Source: Dyella silvae (GTDB lineage Bacteria; Pseudomonadota; Gammaproteobacteria; Xanthomonadales; Rhodanobacteraceae). From it: a stretch of DNA of 64,000 nt. Each line of letters starts with the position of its first letter. Position 1 is the stretch's first letter. Below, piece after piece: positions 9,466 through 18,386 of this stretch. The DNA lies in contig NZ_JAPJBQ010000011.1 of NCBI RefSeq assembly GCF_026421305.1, positions 1-64,000 on the forward strand, in the 5' to 3' direction. Below the pieces are notes generated by a model, which had not been told where the DNA came from, did no database searches, and saw only the letters and a program-made list of their open reading frames with translations. The translations under genes and the position numbers were made by a program.

Positions 9466-9507
9466 CAAAAACATCGCGCCGGTGCCCTTGCGGGACACCG
9501 GCGCGAT
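9466..9507 (-). terminator. Terminator or attenuator after the TonB-dependent receptor gene
   Basis: ATCGCGCCGGTG (9473-9484) pairs perfectly with CACCGGCGCGAT (9496-9507) across an 11-base loop. On the minus strand the stem is followed by GTTTTTGGGG. It sits directly after the receptor stop codon and before the amylase gene, so it probably ends most receptor transcripts while some read through into the hydrolase genes. Confidence 0.8.
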
Positions 9508-9513
9508 CGTGGT

Positions 9514-12411
9514 TTACAGCTTGAACTCGACGCCGAGGTAAGTGGTACGACCGAAGTACTGGATCGTGCCGGTCTGCGAAGGGTCGGAGCCGAAGTAGGT
9601 GCGGGTCGGCTGGTTACTGAGATTCAGCACCTGCGCCACCGCGCGCCACTGGCTGCTGATCGCGTACGACGCCTGGAAGTCGTAGACCGTTTCGGCAGCG
9701 AAGGTGACCATCTGGTTGTTCACCGACATCTGCGTATCGGAGGCGAACTTCGAGCGGTAATTGCCCGATACGCGCGCCGAGAACGGACCGTAGTCATAGA
9801 ACACCGCCGCGCTTGCCACGCGCTTGGACAGGCCCGGCAGACTGAGGTTCGCCGTGGGGCCGCCCAGCGTGTTCGGATCACGCACGTTGCTGGTGGTCAG
9901 TGCGAAGTTCGCCTGCACGCCCAGGCCTTCCCAGATGCCCGGGAAGATGTGGTTCTTGGCGAACGACATTTCCAGGCCCTTCACGCTGCCGCCTGCGGCG
10001 TTGTACGAAGTCTGGTACTGGCCGTTCTCGTAGGGCTGACCGGTGGCCGGGTTGGTCGGCACAGGGATGCCTGCCGCCGCGAAGTCGTAGCCGTTGTAGG
10101 TCACGTCCTGCACGAACGAGTCGATGTGCTTGTAGAACACGCCAGCACTGACCATGCCCGACTGATCGTCAAAGTAGTGCTCGTAGCCCAGATCCCACTG
10201 GAACGCGCGCAGCGGATCGAGCAGTGGGCTGGTGCCGCCCCACACGTTGTACTGGGCGAGCGGACCGGCACCCGACACCCACGAACCGGAACCCGCCAGC
10301 ATCTTGTTGATCGGCGGACGCGCCAGCACCTTGGCGGCCGAGAAGCGCATCTGGTCGTCATCGGTCAGGTGGTACACCAGGTTCAACGACGGCAGCCAGT
10401 CGGAGTAGGTCTTGCCGACGTGGAGCGGCGCGTAGTCGGTGCTGGTGTAGCCATTGCCGTCGGTAATCGGCACGCCAGCGCCGTTACCCACCTGCTGCAG
10501 GCCATCGCTGTACTGGTACTGGTGCGAGTAGCGAACGCCAATGTTGCCGGTCAGCTCGTGGCCGAAGACATTCTGCGAATCGATATCGGCCTGGAAGTAC
10601 AGGTCGCGGGTCTGCTCATTGACCGAGCCGCTCTGGATCATCGACCAGCTGTTGTTGTGGATGTCCTTCACCGGGTTGGCGACGATGCCGTGCGCAGCGA
10701 GGATGGCCGGGCCATTCAACTGCAAGAAGCATGGCATGCCGGCGAACGTGCCCTTCCAGCAACGCACGTTGGCGGCGCTGGACGGAATGGTCAGCGGGAG
10801 GCCGGCCGTGGGGTCGGTACCCCATTCCGAACCGTAGACGTAGACCTCGCGATCGGCGTTGTACGTGTGATTGTTCAGGTAAACGCCCGCTTCCAGCGCC
10901 GAGAACCACTCGCTGTTGGGCAGGTCGTACTTCACGTCGGTACGGAACGCCTTGATCTTGTCGTGATAGATGTAGGGGTACACGCCATAACGCGACAAGC
11001 CCATGTCGTTGAGATTGGTGTAGATGCCCGGGTTGGCGAACGACACCGAACCCACGCTACGACCGGCCAGCTGATAGGTGGTGGACTGCGCCATCAGCGA
11101 CGGGGTCGCCGTGCCCAGACCGTTGTACGGATCGGCCGTGGTGTCCACGTTGATCTCGTTGCTGGTGGCGCGTGACAGCGACAGATCGGTGTTGACGTGC
11201 CAGCGGTCGTGGTTCCACTTCATGTTGAGACCACCCGAGAACACGCTGGTGTTCGTCGTGTAGTTGTCGGCGGTGGTCTCGTTGGAGAAGTTGTTGGCGC
11301 CCGGGCTGGTCACCGTGCCACCGGTCATGGTGCCGTACGGACCAAGCACGGCGTTGGAGATCAGGTTCTGGTTGCCGTAGATGTTCTGCGTGCGGAAGCC
11401 GTAGCCGAACGAGGTGTCCTTGAACTTCGAGTAGAACGCGTCGGCGCCGAACTGCAGTTCGTCGGTGGCCTTCCACACTACGGTGGCCATTTCGCCGGTA
11501 CGACGCTCGTTACCGCCGTTCTGCTGCACCTGCAGACCCTGGGTGAGGTAAGCCTGCTGACCGCTCGGCAGCGTGACACGGTTGCCGTCGGACGCTTCGC
11601 CCACGAACTGCTCGGCCACGTGCGGCTGGTACATCTGCGCCACGCCCAGGCCGACACCCAGCGTGTCGTTGAGGAACTTGCCCTGCCACGCGGCGCTCAC
11701 GCGATAGCCGGTGGAGTTGGCACCTGCCACATCATTGGCCTGGCTGTTGTAGCTGCCACGCGCGTCGATGTTGAGGTTCTGCTCCTTCGGCGCATTGAGC
11801 GGGTTGGCCGTCTCCATGGCGATGGTGCCGCCCACGCCGCCGGTGATCAGCGACGACTGCGAGGACTTGTACACCGTGGCCATGTTGATCAGTTCGGAAG
11901 GGTACTGATCGAAATTGATGTAGTTGCTGCCGCTGGTGGACGGCTGCTCGCGACCATTGAGCGTGGTCTGGATGAAGTTGCCCGACAGACCACGAATGTT
12001 GATCTGCGAAGCCTGTCCGGCAATGCGCTCGGCCGACACGCCCGGCAGGCGGGTCAATGCGTCGGCAATCGACTGATCGGGCAGGCCGCCGATGTCGGCA
12101 GCGGTGATTACGTTCTGGATAGTGTCGGCGTAGCGCTGGTAGTCGATCGCCTTTTCCATGCCCTGGTTGTAGCCAGTCACCGTGATGGTGGACAGGCTCT
12201 TGGCCAGCTGCTGGTCCTGCGTCTGCTTGGACTTGTCCGCGCTCTGGTCGTTCTGCGCGTTGGCAGGCGCTGCCTGGTCGCCGGTTGCACCATTGCCGGC
12301 AGCGACACCACCGGTGTTTGCATCCGTCTCAGCCGGCGTCGCGTGAATGCCGGCGGTAAAACAAAGGCCGGACGCCAGCGCCAGGGCCAGCACATTACGT
12401 TTCAGTATCAC
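9514..12411 (-). CDS. TonB-dependent outer-membrane receptor, likely maltodextrin uptake
   Basis: A 965-residue receptor. Signal peptide region (V/M)ILKRNVLALALASGLCF, an Ala/Gln-rich linker, TonB box STITVTGYNQ, then the plug domain (ITAADIGGLPDQSIADALTR, INIRGLSGNFIQTTLNGRE) and a 22-strand-type barrel ending TYLGVEFKL. GTG at 12411 is chosen because GGAGG lies eight to ten bases upstream; a longer frame to 12501 adds 30 non-signal residues without a binding site. Co-location with alpha-glucan hydrolases and a sugar symporter indicates import of maltodextrins across the outer membrane, as for the Caulobacter MalA-type system (established for that family, inferred here). Its promoter region contains a LacI-type operator and a strong leader hairpin. 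Confidence 0.9.
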   Translation of the reverse strand: MILKRNVLALALASGLCFTAGIHATPAETDANTGGVAAGNGATGDQAAPANAQNDQSADKSKQTQDQQLAKSLSTITVTGYNQGMEKAIDYQRYADTIQNVITAADIGGLPDQSIADALTRLPGVSAERIAGQASQINIRGLSGNFIQTTLNGREQPSTSGSNYINFDQYPSELINMATVYKSSQSSLITGGVGGTIAMETANPLNAPKEQNLNIDARGSYNSQANDVAGANSTGYRVSAAWQGKFLNDTLGVGLGVAQMYQPHVAEQFVGEASDGNRVTLPSGQQAYLTQGLQVQQNGGNERRTGEMATVVWKATDELQFGADAFYSKFKDTSFGYGFRTQNIYGNQNLISNAVLGPYGTMTGGTVTSPGANNFSNETTADNYTTNTSVFSGGLNMKWNHDRWHVNTDLSLSRATSNEINVDTTADPYNGLGTATPSLMAQSTTYQLAGRSVGSVSFANPGIYTNLNDMGLSRYGVYPYIYHDKIKAFRTDVKYDLPNSEWFSALEAGVYLNNHTYNADREVYVYGSEWGTDPTAGLPLTIPSSAANVRCWKGTFAGMPCFLQLNGPAILAAHGIVANPVKDIHNNSWSMIQSGSVNEQTRDLYFQADIDSQNVFGHELTGNIGVRYSHQYQYSDGLQQVGNGAGVPITDGNGYTSTDYAPLHVGKTYSDWLPSLNLVYHLTDDDQMRFSAAKVLARPPINKMLAGSGSWVSGAGPLAQYNVWGGTSPLLDPLRAFQWDLGYEHYFDDQSGMVSAGVFYKHIDSFVQDVTYNGYDFAAAGIPVPTNPATGQPYENGQYQTSYNAAGGSVKGLEMSFAKNHIFPGIWEGLGVQANFALTTSNVRDPNTLGGPTANLSLPGLSKRVASAAVFYDYGPFSARVSGNYRSKFASDTQMSVNNQMVTFAAETVYDFQASYAISSQWRAVAQVLNLSNQPTRTYFGSDPSQTGTIQYFGRTTYLGVEFKL

Positions 12412-12456
12412 CGTCTTCCCCTCCCACGGGTTTGCACTTCTATGGTTTTGTAGTTG

Positions 12457-12484
12457 CCGCCGCAGTCCCCACAGACTGCGGCGG
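12457..12484 (-). promoter_or_regulatory. Hairpin in the 5' leader of the receptor mRNA
   Basis: CCGCCGCAGTC (12457-12467) pairs perfectly with GACTGCGGCGG (12474-12484) around a six-base loop, about 46 bases upstream of the receptor GTG. No T run follows on the minus strand, so it is not a terminator. It may stabilise the messenger or influence translation; function is a guess. Confidence 0.5.
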
Positions 12485-12570
12485 GCTACGCGCCAGTGCA
12501 TGCCGAGTATTCGGAGGGCCCCGTCGCGTGGCGGCCATGGTAGGGCTGCGCCAAAGGGCGAACAGGTCTA

Positions 12571-12584
12571 TGCATACGTATTCA
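12571..12584. promoter_or_regulatory. Likely LacI-family operator on the receptor side
   Basis: TGCATACGTATTCA fits the palindrome TGNATACGTATNCA with a central CpG, as LacI/GalR-family operators usually have. It lies 160 bases upstream of the receptor start. The identical 14-mer occurs in inverted orientation at 12797. Assignment to the regulator encoded at 658 is inference. Confidence 0.75.
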
Positions 12585-12796
12585 TGACCGCGTTTTTTTG
12601 TGCACCTTTGACAAAATTCTAATGGCTCGCACGTTCGGTTGACACATCAAATCGCGCACACCGCGAAGATCACTCTGCGGTGAGACTGCCAATGGTGCAG
12701 CGGTTTTTACGCGTTGACGCACCATCGGCGCTCGCGATTTTTTTCATCGCGCCAACGCGGCAACGCATGCTGCTGCATCGCAATATCGCGTTTTTC

Positions 12797-12810
12797 TGAA
12801 TACGTATGCA
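12797..12810. promoter_or_regulatory. Likely LacI-family operator on the alpha-glucosidase side
   Basis: TGAATACGTATGCA is the exact reverse complement of the site at 12571-12584. It lies 100 bases before the alpha-glucosidase start, so each divergent gene has one site. Centres are 226 bp apart, which would allow two independent operators or a repression loop. Confidence 0.75.
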
Positions 12811-12909
12811 GTCAAAGCATCTGCTTCGCACTCTGCCTTTAAGCTGCCCCCGCGCTTCGCTCTGGGCGGGGTCCGGTGATGCGCGCATTGGGCAAACGGG
12901 ACATGCGAC

Positions 12910-14526
12910 ATGAGTGATGCACCTTGGTGGCGCGGAGCAGTCACCTATCAGATCTATCCACGCAGCTTCATGGACACCAACGGCGACGGCGTGGGTGATC
13001 TGCCGGGCATCATCGACAAGCTCGACTACGTGGCCAGCCTTGGCGTGGACGCGATCTGGATCTCGCCGTTCTTCCGCTCGCCCATGGCCGACTTCGGCTA
13101 CGACATTGCCGATTACCGCCTGGTCGACCCCTTGTTTGGCAGCAACGACGACTTCGACCGTCTGCTGGCCAAGGCCCACAAACTGGGCCTGAAGGTGATG
13201 ATCGACCAGGTGCTCAGCCATACCTCGGCCGAGCACGCCTGGTTCAAGGAAAGCCGCGAAAGCCGCGACAACGCCAGGGCGGATTGGTACGTGTGGGCCG
13301 ACGCCAAAGACGACGGCACGCCGCCCAACAACTGGCTGTCGCTGTTTGGCGGCGGCGCCTGGCAGTGGGAACCGCGTCGCGGCCAGTACTACCTGCACAA
13401 CTTCCTGACGTCGCAGCCCGACCTCAACTATCACAACCCGGACGTACGCCGCGCTGTGCTCGGCGAGGTGAAGTACTGGCTGGACAAGGGTGTGGACGGC
13501 TTGCGCCTGGACGCGATCAACTTCTGCTTCCACGACGCCGCGCTGCGCGACAACCCGCCCAAGCCGGAAGACAAGCGCGTAGGCCGTGGCTTCAGCCCGG
13601 ACAACCCGTACGCGTTCCAGTACCACTACTACAACAACACGCAGCCGGAAAACATTGCGTTTCTCGAAGAGCTGCGCGCATTGATGGACCAGTACCCTGA
13701 CGTGGCGGCCATCGGCGAAATTTCGTCGGAAGATTCGCTCGCCACCACGGCCGAATACACCAGCGGCCATCGTCTGCACATGGGTTACAGCTTTGAGCTG
13801 CTCACCGATGACTTCAGTGCGGCCTACATTCGCGGCACGGTGCAGAACCTCGAAGCGCAGATGCTGGAAGGCTGGCCCTGCTGGGCCATCTCCAATCACG
13901 ACGTGACGCGCGTGCTCAGCCGCTGGGGCAATGGCCAGGCCTCTCCTCAGCTGGCCAACTTGCTGAGCGCGATGGTGTGCTCGCTGCGCGGCTCGGTCTG
14001 CGTCTATCAGGGCGAAGAGCTTGGCCTGACCGAGGCCGACGTGCCGTTCGATGCGCTGCAGGATCCCTACGGCATCACCTTCTGGCCCACCTTCAAGGGC
14101 CGCGACGGCTGCCGCACGCCGATGCCGTGGAATGCCGGCATCAACGCCGGCTTCAGCATGGCCGATCCCTGGCTGCCGGTACCGCCCGAACATCAGGCGC
14201 TCGCCGTCACCGCGCAGGAAGCGGCGCCGGATTCGGCGCTCAATGGCTTCCGCGCCTTCATGACGTGGCGCAAGACACAGCCGGCGCTGCGCTGGGGCGA
14301 TATTGAGTTCATCGAGACGCCCGAGCCAGTGCTGGCTTTTACGCGCCGGCATGGCAACGACACCCTGCTGGCTGCCTTCAACCTCTCCGGTCAGGCGGTA
14401 ACGATGCCGCTGCCCGCACGGGGTACGGTCACGGCAGTCAACGGGCACGGACTCGCCCAGGGCCATCTGGCCGGCGGCACGCTCAGCCTGCCGGCGCACG
14501 GCGCGCTGTTTGCGCGCGTGGACTGA
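12910..14526 (+). CDS. Cytoplasmic GH13 alpha-glucosidase
   Basis: A 538-residue GH13 enzyme without signal peptide. It starts MSDAPWWRGAVTYQIYPRSF and shows all family regions: IDQVLSHTSAEHAWF, GVDGLRLDAINF (nucleophile Asp), AAIGEISSED (acid/base Glu), WAISNHDVTR (stabilising Asp). The pattern is that of bacterial alpha-glucosidases and oligo-alpha-glucosidases of the Xanthomonas/Halomonas type. It should hydrolyse maltose and short maltodextrins to glucose inside the cell, completing the pathway of the divergent operon. It shares the control region with the receptor gene. No strong ribosome binding site was seen before the ATG. Confidence 0.92.
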   Translation: MSDAPWWRGAVTYQIYPRSFMDTNGDGVGDLPGIIDKLDYVASLGVDAIWISPFFRSPMADFGYDIADYRLVDPLFGSNDDFDRLLAKAHKLGLKVMIDQVLSHTSAEHAWFKESRESRDNARADWYVWADAKDDGTPPNNWLSLFGGGAWQWEPRRGQYYLHNFLTSQPDLNYHNPDVRRAVLGEVKYWLDKGVDGLRLDAINFCFHDAALRDNPPKPEDKRVGRGFSPDNPYAFQYHYYNNTQPENIAFLEELRALMDQYPDVAAIGEISSEDSLATTAEYTSGHRLHMGYSFELLTDDFSAAYIRGTVQNLEAQMLEGWPCWAISNHDVTRVLSRWGNGQASPQLANLLSAMVCSLRGSVCVYQGEELGLTEADVPFDALQDPYGITFWPTFKGRDGCRTPMPWNAGINAGFSMADPWLPVPPEHQALAVTAQEAAPDSALNGFRAFMTWRKTQPALRWGDIEFIETPEPVLAFTRRHGNDTLLAAFNLSGQAVTMPLPARGTVTAVNGHGLAQGHLAGGTLSLPAHGALFARVD

Positions 14527-14636
14527 ATCACTGGTTACTCCCCCGACGGCGGACGTGTTCGATAGCGCCGCCGTCGCTTTTCCCTCGCACGCACCGCTTC
14601 TATGATCGAGCCCTCGATCCCCAGGGAGCCTTCCCC

Positions 14637-14855
14637 ATGCGTGCAGTTCTGATCATCCTCGGCCTCTTGTTGCTGGCCGGCGGCGTCTGGGTTGTCTTCG
14701 GCAACGGCAGTTACCAGACCACCGATACATTGCTGCAGATCGGCTCGGCGAAGATCACTGCCACGCACGACAAGGCCATTCCGTCCTGGATCGGCATGGC
14801 GAGCATGGCTGTCGGCGCGTTGATGGCGCTGGGTGGATTCCTCAAGAAGGGCTGA
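14637..14855 (+). CDS. Small two-segment membrane protein (DUF3185-like)
   Basis: A 72-residue protein with two hydrophobic segments, one at the N terminus (AVLIILGLLLLAGGVWVVFG) and one near the C terminus (IGMASMAVGALMALGGFL), joined by a short polar loop. GGGAG precedes the ATG by about nine bases. It resembles short DUF3185-type membrane proteins in size and layout, but this rests on pattern only. It stands alone between the alpha-glucosidase gene and a repeat pair. Confidence 0.65.
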   Translation: MRAVLIILGLLLLAGGVWVVFGNGSYQTTDTLLQIGSAKITATHDKAIPSWIGMASMAVGALMALGGFLKKG

Positions 14856-14893
14856 CGATATCGTCCCACCCAGTACACCGCGCTTCTTAGGTT

Positions 14894-15030
14894 CGTCATT
14901 CCGGCGCAGGCCGGAATCCAGTGACAGTTGCGTTCGATGGTCGCGATCACGAACATTGACCAACAGTCTTGCCGTATCGCGAAGTCCAAGCGACGACGCC
15001 ACTGGATTCCGGCCTGCGCCGGAATGACGA
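14894..15030. repeat. REP doublet (REPIN-like inverted pair)
   Basis: CGTCATTCCGGCGCAGGCCG-type sequence at 14894-14923 recurs inverted at 15000-15030, each copy being a hairpin with CCGGCGCAGGCCGG as core. The spacer is about 76 bases. Inverted REP pairs of this kind are usually mobilised by REP-associated tyrosine transposases, but no such gene is in the window. It lies directly upstream of the oxidase gene, and a false longer start of that gene would read through it. Confidence 0.8.
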
Positions 15031-15070
15031 GCATGTAGGCTTGCCACGTCATCACACCGGGGAAACACGC

Positions 15071-16255
15071 ATGGAACGACGCCAATTCCTGCGCCAGGCG
15101 GGCGCCACGCTCGCCGTGGCCTCCACGGCAGGCCTCGCCGCCTGTGCAGGGCAGCCATCGCGCCCGGTGTCGACGGGGCGCGCGCTTTCGCTCGCCCCCA
15201 TCCGCGCAAGCACCGATCGCATCACCGGCGTCTATGTGTGCACGCGTCCCTTTCGCGCGGCCGGACCGCGCATCGAGATGCAGAAGCTCGGTGCCAAGAC
15301 CATCGTGCACAACTATGGACATGGCGGCAGCGGCTGGTCGTTGTCGTGGGGCGCAGGCACGCTGGCCTTGCAGATGGCGCAAAGCACGGGCGTACGGGAG
15401 CTGGGTGTCATCGGCTGCGGCGCCATTGGACTCACGACAGCCTTGCTGGCACAACGCGCAGGGCTTGCGGTGCGCATCTACGCCAAGGCGTTGCCGCCCG
15501 ATGTGTTCTCCATGCGCGCCTCCGGCCTGTGGACGCCTGACTCGCGCATCTGCGATGCCGCGCATGCGCCCGCCCTGGCGGACCGCTGGGAAATGATGAC
15601 GCGCATTTCCTACGCGCGTTACCAGAGCCTGCTCGGCCTGCCGGGCAACCCCATCGAATGGATCGACGGCTATTCGCTATCCGATGCGCCGTTTGGCAAA
15701 TTCCACGGCGACGTGCCGGACGAACCCGAATACGGCGACTTCGCCGATCGCGTGCGCGATCTCACACCGAGGCCGGTAGAGCTGCCGCCGGGCAGCCACC
15801 CGTTTCCTGAGCCTTACGTGCGCCGCTACAGCACCATCATGTTCAACATCAGCAGCTACGCCAATCTGCTGATGTCCGAATTTCTCGCGGCGGGCGGCAA
15901 GATCGAAGTGCGCGAGTTTCAGCACGCCGATGAGCTGCAGAAGCTCCCGGAGCACACGCTGGTCAACGCCACCGGTTATGGCGCACGCGCGTTATTCAAC
16001 GACGACTCGGTGATTCCCGTGCGCGGCCAGACCGCACGGCTGATTCCGCAACCCGAAGTTACCTACGGCCTGCGCACGCACAATCTCAGCGTGGTGCCAC
16101 GCACCGACGGCCTCATGGTGCAGGTGCTGGGTGACAGCGGCAATTTCAACAACGACGACATCACGCCTCATCGCGAGGTGTCCGAGGCGGCCGTGCGCGA
16201 ACTGGCGGAAGTCGTCTCGCAGATGAAAAGCGACCCGGCGCACAGTCCCGCCTGA
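15071..16255 (+). CDS. FAD-dependent oxidoreductase of the D-amino acid oxidase family, Tat lipoprotein
   Basis: A 394-residue protein. The N terminus MERRQFLRQAGATLAVASTA is a twin-arginine signal, followed by a lipobox LAAC, so the mature protein is probably lipid-anchored in the periplasm. A dinucleotide-binding motif GVIGCGAIGLTTALLAQRAG lies near residues 113-132. NYGHGGSGWSLSWG resembles the DAO active-site loop, here placed before the GxGxxG motif as well as a FAD-contact VNATGYGARALF later. The order suggests a rearranged or circularly permuted DAO domain, or that this glycine loop is an added segment. GGGGA lies about 11 bases before the ATG. Substrate unknown. Confidence 0.75.
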   Translation: MERRQFLRQAGATLAVASTAGLAACAGQPSRPVSTGRALSLAPIRASTDRITGVYVCTRPFRAAGPRIEMQKLGAKTIVHNYGHGGSGWSLSWGAGTLALQMAQSTGVRELGVIGCGAIGLTTALLAQRAGLAVRIYAKALPPDVFSMRASGLWTPDSRICDAAHAPALADRWEMMTRISYARYQSLLGLPGNPIEWIDGYSLSDAPFGKFHGDVPDEPEYGDFADRVRDLTPRPVELPPGSHPFPEPYVRRYSTIMFNISSYANLLMSEFLAAGGKIEVREFQHADELQKLPEHTLVNATGYGARALFNDDSVIPVRGQTARLIPQPEVTYGLRTHNLSVVPRTDGLMVQVLGDSGNFNNDDITPHREVSEAAVRELAEVVSQMKSDPAHSPA

Positions 16256-16358
16256 AAGCTCGCTGACGCGCGTTGACGCGACGCAGACGCCGGACTGGGT
16301 GCGGCGCGGCATACTGGACGCCCGTTTTCGCCGCGCCCCACCCTTCAAGGAGTCACGC

Positions 16359-18314
16359 ATGCCCCTCGCCGCGCCCGCCGTGAAGAGCCGGTTCCCGTGG
16401 CGCGAGCGCATGGCGGCGCTGGCATTGATGTTGCTGCCGATGACGGTCTGGGCGCAGTCGCCAATCCAGATCACGCCGTTGCCGGAGGCGAAACACGCGA
16501 GCGTGACCCCGTTGGGCGCCGCCGACCTGAGTGCCACCGACCTGCAATCCTGGTTGGACGCGCCGATGAACGGCCTGATGCAGCAGGGATCGGCGACAGG
16601 CTCTGTAGTGGTCGTGGTGAAGGATGGCGAGATTCTGTTTGCCCAGGGCTACGGCTATGCGGACGCGGAGACCCGCAAGCCCGTCGATCCCGCCACGACC
16701 CTGTTCCGCGTGGGCGCGATGTCCGGCATGGTCACGGCGACGGCTGTGATGCAGCTGGTGGAACACCACAAGCTCGACCTCGATGCCGACGTCAATCGCT
16801 ACCTCGACTTCACCATCCCGCCGCGCGATGGCAAGCCGGTCACGCTGCGTGACTTGCTGACCAACACTGCGGGCTTCGAGGACGTGATCAAGGGCCAATA
16901 CGTCACCGACCCGAAGCTGATCGACAGGGACGAGCTGGGCATCCATCACGGAACCCGAATACCCGCACGAATCTATCCGGCAGGTGAAGTACCCGCCTTT
17001 TCCGCTTACGGCATGGCACTGGCGGGTTACATCGTGCAACGGGCATCGGGCCAGCGCTTCGACGAATATGCCGAGCGCCATATCTTCGAACCACTGGGCC
17101 TGCAGCACACCACGTTTCGTCAAATGTCGCCGCTATGGAAGGGGCTCGCGACCAATGCCGGTACGGGAGGAGTGCCGGAACCCGTGACGAAGCTGGTCAT
17201 TCCCACGCCCGCACTAGGACTGACCATCAGCGGCGCTGACATGGCTCGCCTCATGATGGCGCAACTGCAATACGGTCGCGTGGGCCATGCGCAGCTGCTC
17301 GAGCAGGCCAGCGTGAAGGAGATGCAGAACGCTTCGCGCGCGACGATTCCCGGCCTGCCTGGCATGGCGCTGGGCTTGGCTCGCATGGAACGCAACGGCC
17401 TGACCACGCTTCGTCAACACGGTCATTTCAACGGGTTCCACAGCCTGCTGGCGCTGTTCCCCGAACAGCATGCCGGCATCTTCATCGCGACCGTCGGTGG
17501 CGATACGGGGCTGCTGCTGCGCCCGCTGGCCGAGGGTTTTGCCGATCGTTACTTCCCACCGCTGCCGCAACTGAAACAACCCTCGCTCGCCACTGCCACG
17601 GTCCACGCCGCGCAACTGGCCGGTCGTTACACCTCCAGCATCACGTCTCAAAGCAACGTGCTCGCGCTGCGCAATGTGTTTCACCAGAGCACGATCAGCC
17701 TCGGGACCGATGGCTCGCTGATCACGCCCATGTTCGCCGCGGCGCACTGGCGAGAAGTAAAACCCTATCTATGGGTCGATGACGCCACGGGCCGACACCT
17801 CGGCGCCGTGGTCCACGACGGCAAGGTGCGCATGCTGTCGATCGACACGCTATCCCCCACGCAGGCCTACCTGCCGGCCACCGGGGTAACACCCGCGACC
17901 ATCGTACGCGTGGCGTCGCTGTTGCTGGCGTTTTTTGCGTTGATCGCACTCTCGTGGCCGGCCGTTGCCTGGCTGGCCCGGCGTCAACCCTCGCTGAACT
18001 TGCCTGAACGAGACGAGCGCTGGTATCGCCTCAGCCGCATCACGGCCGTGCTCTATCTGCTGTTTGCAGGCGGGTGGTACCTCATGTTGCCGCGACTGGG
18101 CGCGCTCCATCTTGAGATGCGTTTGTTTCTGCTTTTCGTGATCGGCTTGCTGGCCGTGCTCGGCACGGTGGCTGTCGCTGTTGAAAACTGGCGGGCGTGG
18201 CGTAGCGGGCACTGGTGGCGCAGGATCAGTGGCGGGATTTTGCTGATGTGCTGCCTTGGCGCCATCGCGTTCATCGCCTCGTGGCACCTGTTGAGCATCA
18301 ATCCCGCCTACTGA
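16359..18314 (+). CDS. Beta-lactamase-class-C-like membrane protein lacking catalytic residues
   Basis: A 651-residue protein with a signal peptide, a class C beta-lactamase/serine hydrolase fold (about residues 40-380) and at least four membrane segments after residue 500 (near VASLLLAFFALIALSWPAV, ITAVLYLLFAGGWYLML, LFLLFVIGLLAVLGTVAVA and LLMCCLGAIAFIASWHLL). The family SxxK motif in FRxGSxSK is replaced by FRVGAMSG, so both Ser and Lys are missing. The YxN motif is FSA, and the HxG region reads QHGHFNGF. AAGGAG lies eight bases before the ATG at 16359. It is probably a non-hydrolytic relative, perhaps binding peptidoglycan or D-amino acid peptides. Not a resistance enzyme. Confidence 0.8.
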   Translation: MPLAAPAVKSRFPWRERMAALALMLLPMTVWAQSPIQITPLPEAKHASVTPLGAADLSATDLQSWLDAPMNGLMQQGSATGSVVVVVKDGEILFAQGYGYADAETRKPVDPATTLFRVGAMSGMVTATAVMQLVEHHKLDLDADVNRYLDFTIPPRDGKPVTLRDLLTNTAGFEDVIKGQYVTDPKLIDRDELGIHHGTRIPARIYPAGEVPAFSAYGMALAGYIVQRASGQRFDEYAERHIFEPLGLQHTTFRQMSPLWKGLATNAGTGGVPEPVTKLVIPTPALGLTISGADMARLMMAQLQYGRVGHAQLLEQASVKEMQNASRATIPGLPGMALGLARMERNGLTTLRQHGHFNGFHSLLALFPEQHAGIFIATVGGDTGLLLRPLAEGFADRYFPPLPQLKQPSLATATVHAAQLAGRYTSSITSQSNVLALRNVFHQSTISLGTDGSLITPMFAAAHWREVKPYLWVDDATGRHLGAVVHDGKVRMLSIDTLSPTQAYLPATGVTPATIVRVASLLLAFFALIALSWPAVAWLARRQPSLNLPERDERWYRLSRITAVLYLLFAGGWYLMLPRLGALHLEMRLFLLFVIGLLAVLGTVAVAVENWRAWRSGHWWRRISGGILLMCCLGAIAFIASWHLLSINPAY

Positions 18315-18386
18315 CACTAGCGGCCGCCCCTGCACGTTGACGGGGAATTCGGGACCGATTTCGCCTCGCCCGGTACAATAGGCGGG

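Noticed and set aside
12670-14499. A 609-codon open frame on the minus strand opposite the cytoplasmic alpha-glucosidase
   Set aside because: It mirrors a clear GH13 gene with all catalytic motifs on the plus strand; long antisense frames are common in high-GC DNA and its translation shows no recognisable domain.
16359-18314. Functional beta-lactamase or esterase
   Set aside because: The nucleophile Ser, the Lys of SxxK and the Tyr of YxN are all absent.
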